Source: JAAEQG01 sp043803085
GTDB taxonomy: Bacteria; Planctomycetota; Phycisphaerae; UBA1845
Length of the DNA stretch: 64,000 nt
Direction: 5' to 3'
Assembly (NCBI GenBank): GCA_043803085.1
Contig: JAZDKM010000288.1
Coordinates: 3,373-67,372 of the forward strand
Shown: positions 62,003 to 64,000 of the stretch, one piece after another
Numbering within the stretch: position 1 is the first letter of the stretch
Layout of the letters: each line of letters opens with the position of its first letter
Translations under genes and position numbers: made by a program
Notes under the pieces: generated by a model
Told to the model about the DNA's origin: nothing
Seen by the model: the letters and a program-made list of their open reading frames with translations, nothing else
The model's database searches: none

Positions 62003-63349
62003 ATGAGCGCCGGCATGGGTAGGCCGCGGTTCGGGCTGGGCTCGAGACTGGCGCTCGTACTTGCCGGCCTCGCGGCGATCGAGCTGCTGAACACCGCGCG
62101 CCTGTGGGCCCGCCCCGTGGCCAACCGGGTATTCCCCTTTGGCTATGTGAGCCAGGGTATTTGGTCTGCGGGCGCCCTGTTCAGGCCGCTGGACTCAACC
62201 AGCACAGACCTGGCGCCGGTGCTGGAGGCAGCGCGCCGGGCGTTCGAGGGCACCGGCCAGCTCTATGCAGATTTCACCGTTTATGGAGCAACCTTCAACT
62301 ACCCGCCTACAGCGGCCATCGAGCTGCTACCGCTCGGCTGGATGACAGCCGCTGGAAACTCGGCCGCCGCGATGAAGCTGATGGATGGGCTTGGGCGGGG
62401 GGCGGTCCTGGCGACCACGGTGATCGCCTTGACGTTCTGCCGAGGCCTGCCTGCGAGCCGCAGACAGTGGATGGTGCTCGTGCTGGTGCTCCTGGCCTTC
62501 TACCCCCTCCGGTGGACGCTGGTCTGTATTCAGGCGCAATCGCTGATCACGCTGTATCTGGCCGTGGCGATCCTGGCTTACGCCCGATCGCAAGGTTTTC
62601 TGGCCGGCGTGCTGGTGGGATTGGCGGGGTGTTTGAAACCTTATTTGGCGATACTGGTGCTTTACGCCGCGGTTCGCAGGGAATGGCGTGTCGCGACAGG
62701 GGCGGTAGTTAGTGCCGCCCTTCTGATCGCCGCCAGCGTCGAGGTTATGGGGATGGATCCGTGGTGGACCTATTTTGGGGAAATCTTGCCTCGTGTCGCG
62801 GGGGGCTATGGCTTCTGGCCCAATCAGACCATCACCGGGATGGCGCACCGCTGGGCCGGCCAATCAACATTCGTGCTCGGGCCAGTGTCTCGTGGGATAG
62901 CCATCGCCTCGAAGATCTCGCTGGTGGTTTTCGCCCTCCTGGCGGTGTGGCCGCGGACCCTCGGTCGCCGTTCGCGCCCCGACGACGGCTCCCTACGGGA
63001 AGCCGAGGCGGTTCCGCAGCAAACACAGCGTTTGATTCGTGCGGCGGACCTTGGTATCGCTATCCTGGCGATCACCTTGGCGAGCCCTATTGCCTGGGAG
63101 CACTACTTCGCCTGGACGGTGGTGTTGTTTGCGGTGTGTATGGCCGTGGGCCGGATCGCACCGCTGCCGCGAGGCTGGTTCGCGGCCTTGGGTTGCGGCT
63201 ACGTCTTCTTGGGGACCTACTGGTTACCTGTGGGGGCGGCCTCATCTGGGCCGCTGTCCTTGATTAACGCGACCGGCTTTGTCGGAGCGGTCCTGTTGCT
63301 CGGGGCCGCGTGGTACGCACACCGACGGCTTCAACGGTGGTGGGGGTGA
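62003..63349 (+). CDS. GT87-like (DUF2029) membrane glycosyltransferase
   Basis: The 448-residue protein has about ten transmembrane helices. The periplasmic loop contains D-F-T-V-Y-G-A-T-F-N-Y-P-P-T-A, the Y-P-P motif of the GT87/DUF2029 family of mannosyltransferase-like enzymes, and later W-P-N-Q-T-I-T-G-M and S-P-I-A-W-E-H-Y. I chose the ATG at 62003 because GGAG lies 7 bases upstream; the ATG at 61973 abuts the tRNA. Together with the GT-C gene it suggests a small cell-surface glycan locus. Confidence 0.85.
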   Translation: MSAGMGRPRFGLGSRLALVLAGLAAIELLNTARLWARPVANRVFPFGYVSQGIWSAGALFRPLDSTSTDLAPVLEAARRAFEGTGQLYADFTVYGATFNYPPTAAIELLPLGWMTAAGNSAAAMKLMDGLGRGAVLATTVIALTFCRGLPASRRQWMVLVLVLLAFYPLRWTLVCIQAQSLITLYLAVAILAYARSQGFLAGVLVGLAGCLKPYLAILVLYAAVRREWRVATGAVVSAALLIAASVEVMGMDPWWTYFGEILPRVAGGYGFWPNQTITGMAHRWAGQSTFVLGPVSRGIAIASKISLVVFALLAVWPRTLGRRSRPDDGSLREAEAVPQQTQRLIRAADLGIAILAITLASPIAWEHYFAWTVVLFAVCMAVGRIAPLPRGWFAALGCGYVFLGTYWLPVGAASSGPLSLINATGFVGAVLLLGAAWYAHRRLQRWWG

Positions 63350-63377
63350 GGCTAGTTCGATAAGGAGAACCAACCGC

Positions 63378-63980
63378 ATGGACGCTTCCCCAGCACAGCA
63401 CCACGGCGGTCGCATCCGCGCGGGCCCGAGTTGGGCGTTCATGGCCCTCGCCGCGTCGGTCCCGGGATTACCGGCCGGGGCCCAGGTGCTCGTCGACGGC
63501 GGAAGAGACCCAAACAACATGGCCATGTACGTGTGGACCGTGACCAACCACACGCCAAACCCCATTGTCGCCTTTCAGATTCCCCACCATTACGGATGGA
63601 CGTTCGAGCCGCCGCCAGGGTGGAAATCCGATGTGACCGAGCAAGCTCTGCCCGGAACCAAGGCTGGGCAACGGGTCATTCTTTTCAACGCCGAGTCTCC
63701 GAAGTCAGCCATCCGGCCGGGGCAGTTGGCGGTTTTCAAGGATCTGATCACCCTGGACAGAGCGACGCCGACGCCGGCCACGGTCGTGGTCGGCTTTGCC
63801 GACGGAGCCACCGCGTCGGTGGCCAATGTCGAGATTCCTTGGCGCGCACCCTGGTTCCAGCGGTTCGCGCAACTGATCGGGTTCGGCGCCATGTTTGCGG
63901 CTTTCCTCGTGATTCAGGCCCTCCGTGCCCTCCGCAAGAGAAGACGCGCCGCGAACGAATCCGTCGTGCCCTCCGAATGA
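63378..63980 (+). CDS. Exported protein with C-terminal membrane anchor, unknown
   Basis: The 200-residue protein has an N-terminal signal-like helix (about 18-36, ending P-A-G-A-Q-A-like G-A-Q). The body is beta-rich (M-Y-V-W-T-V-T-N-H-T-P-N-P-I, W-T-F-E-P-P-P-G-W). One transmembrane helix (about 168-185) is followed by a basic tail. No family recognised. The ATG at 63378 has AAGGAG upstream. It follows the GT87-like gene by 28 bases. Confidence 0.7.
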   Translation: MDASPAQHHGGRIRAGPSWAFMALAASVPGLPAGAQVLVDGGRDPNNMAMYVWTVTNHTPNPIVAFQIPHHYGWTFEPPPGWKSDVTEQALPGTKAGQRVILFNAESPKSAIRPGQLAVFKDLITLDRATPTPATVVVGFADGATASVANVEIPWRAPWFQRFAQLIGFGAMFAAFLVIQALRALRKRRRAANESVVPSE

Positions 63981-64000
63981 TCATGACCCGACGCAGTCGG

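Noticed and set aside
61819..62124. Small - strand frame over the second tRNA
   Set aside because: It is the usual antisense translation of a tRNA T arm and anticodon region.

Overview
The window is GC-rich by eye and densely coded. It reads as chromosomal DNA of a member of the Planctomycetota, probably Phycisphaerae-like or a related uncultured lineage. That placement is inferred from gene style, not from a marker phylogeny. The evidence is a PEP-CTERM secreted protein, dockerin-type EF-hand tails, long runs of D-C-N-x-N-G-x-P-D-x-C-D units, an ECF sigma factor next to a Ser/Thr kinase with TPRs, a DUF4139 protein, DUF362/polyferredoxin genes, a sulfatase, and many short hairpin or heptamer intergenic repeats.

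Layout. 1-2.6 kb: two secreted proteins and an AbrB/PIN toxin-antitoxin pair with a palindromic operator. 3.1-8.3 kb: ECF sigma factor, DUF4139 protein, glutamine synthetase behind a good sigma-54 promoter match, and a truncated flavin-oxidase-like remnant. 8.6-8.8 kb: two micro-ORFs. 8.9-15.8 kb: radical SAM protein, adenine phosphoribosyltransferase, and a protease operon (two M16 proteins, a membrane protein, an S41 protease). 15.8-22.6 kb: a redox set (DUF362 protein, membrane polyferredoxin, Tat-type aldo/keto reductase) and a DUF6599-like protein. 22.7-29 kb: O-antigen-ligase-like membrane protein, cysC, a lipoprotein, a hydrophobic micro-ORF, a sulfatase-like protein and an orphan dockerin fragment.

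29.4-33.9 kb is the most unusual region. An RNA 3'-phosphate cyclase (rtcA) converges on two diverged RlaP-like polymerase-beta nucleotidyltransferases, the family known for RNA-repair contexts. Next to them are a RelE-like toxin with its antitoxin and the wreck of a second (DUF4258/YgiT) toxin-antitoxin pair. 34-39 kb is housekeeping: tyrS, der, a zinc-ribbon protein, PilZ, a NifU-like scaffold and a HEAT-like secreted protein. 39.3-45.6 kb is a complete five-gene oligopeptide ABC transporter operon in which oppB and oppF each carry a one-base frameshift and oppA carries hairpin repeat sequence inside and at the end of its frame.

45.7-59.2 kb holds a giant multidomain surface protein of about 2730 residues, an ECF sigma/zinc-finger-kinase pair, and an M28 peptidase with dockerin repeats. 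59.7-64 kb holds an M16 peptidase scrap, then a GT-C-like membrane glycosyltransferase gene bracketed by two copies of tRNA-Arg(CCG) that share 55 identical bases, a GT87-like membrane protein and a secreted single-pass protein.

A recurrent theme is intergenic filler built from families of short tandem units (GGCAAGA, AAATGGA, TTTCGACG) and perfect 7-11 bp hairpins. Some of these have entered coding frames.
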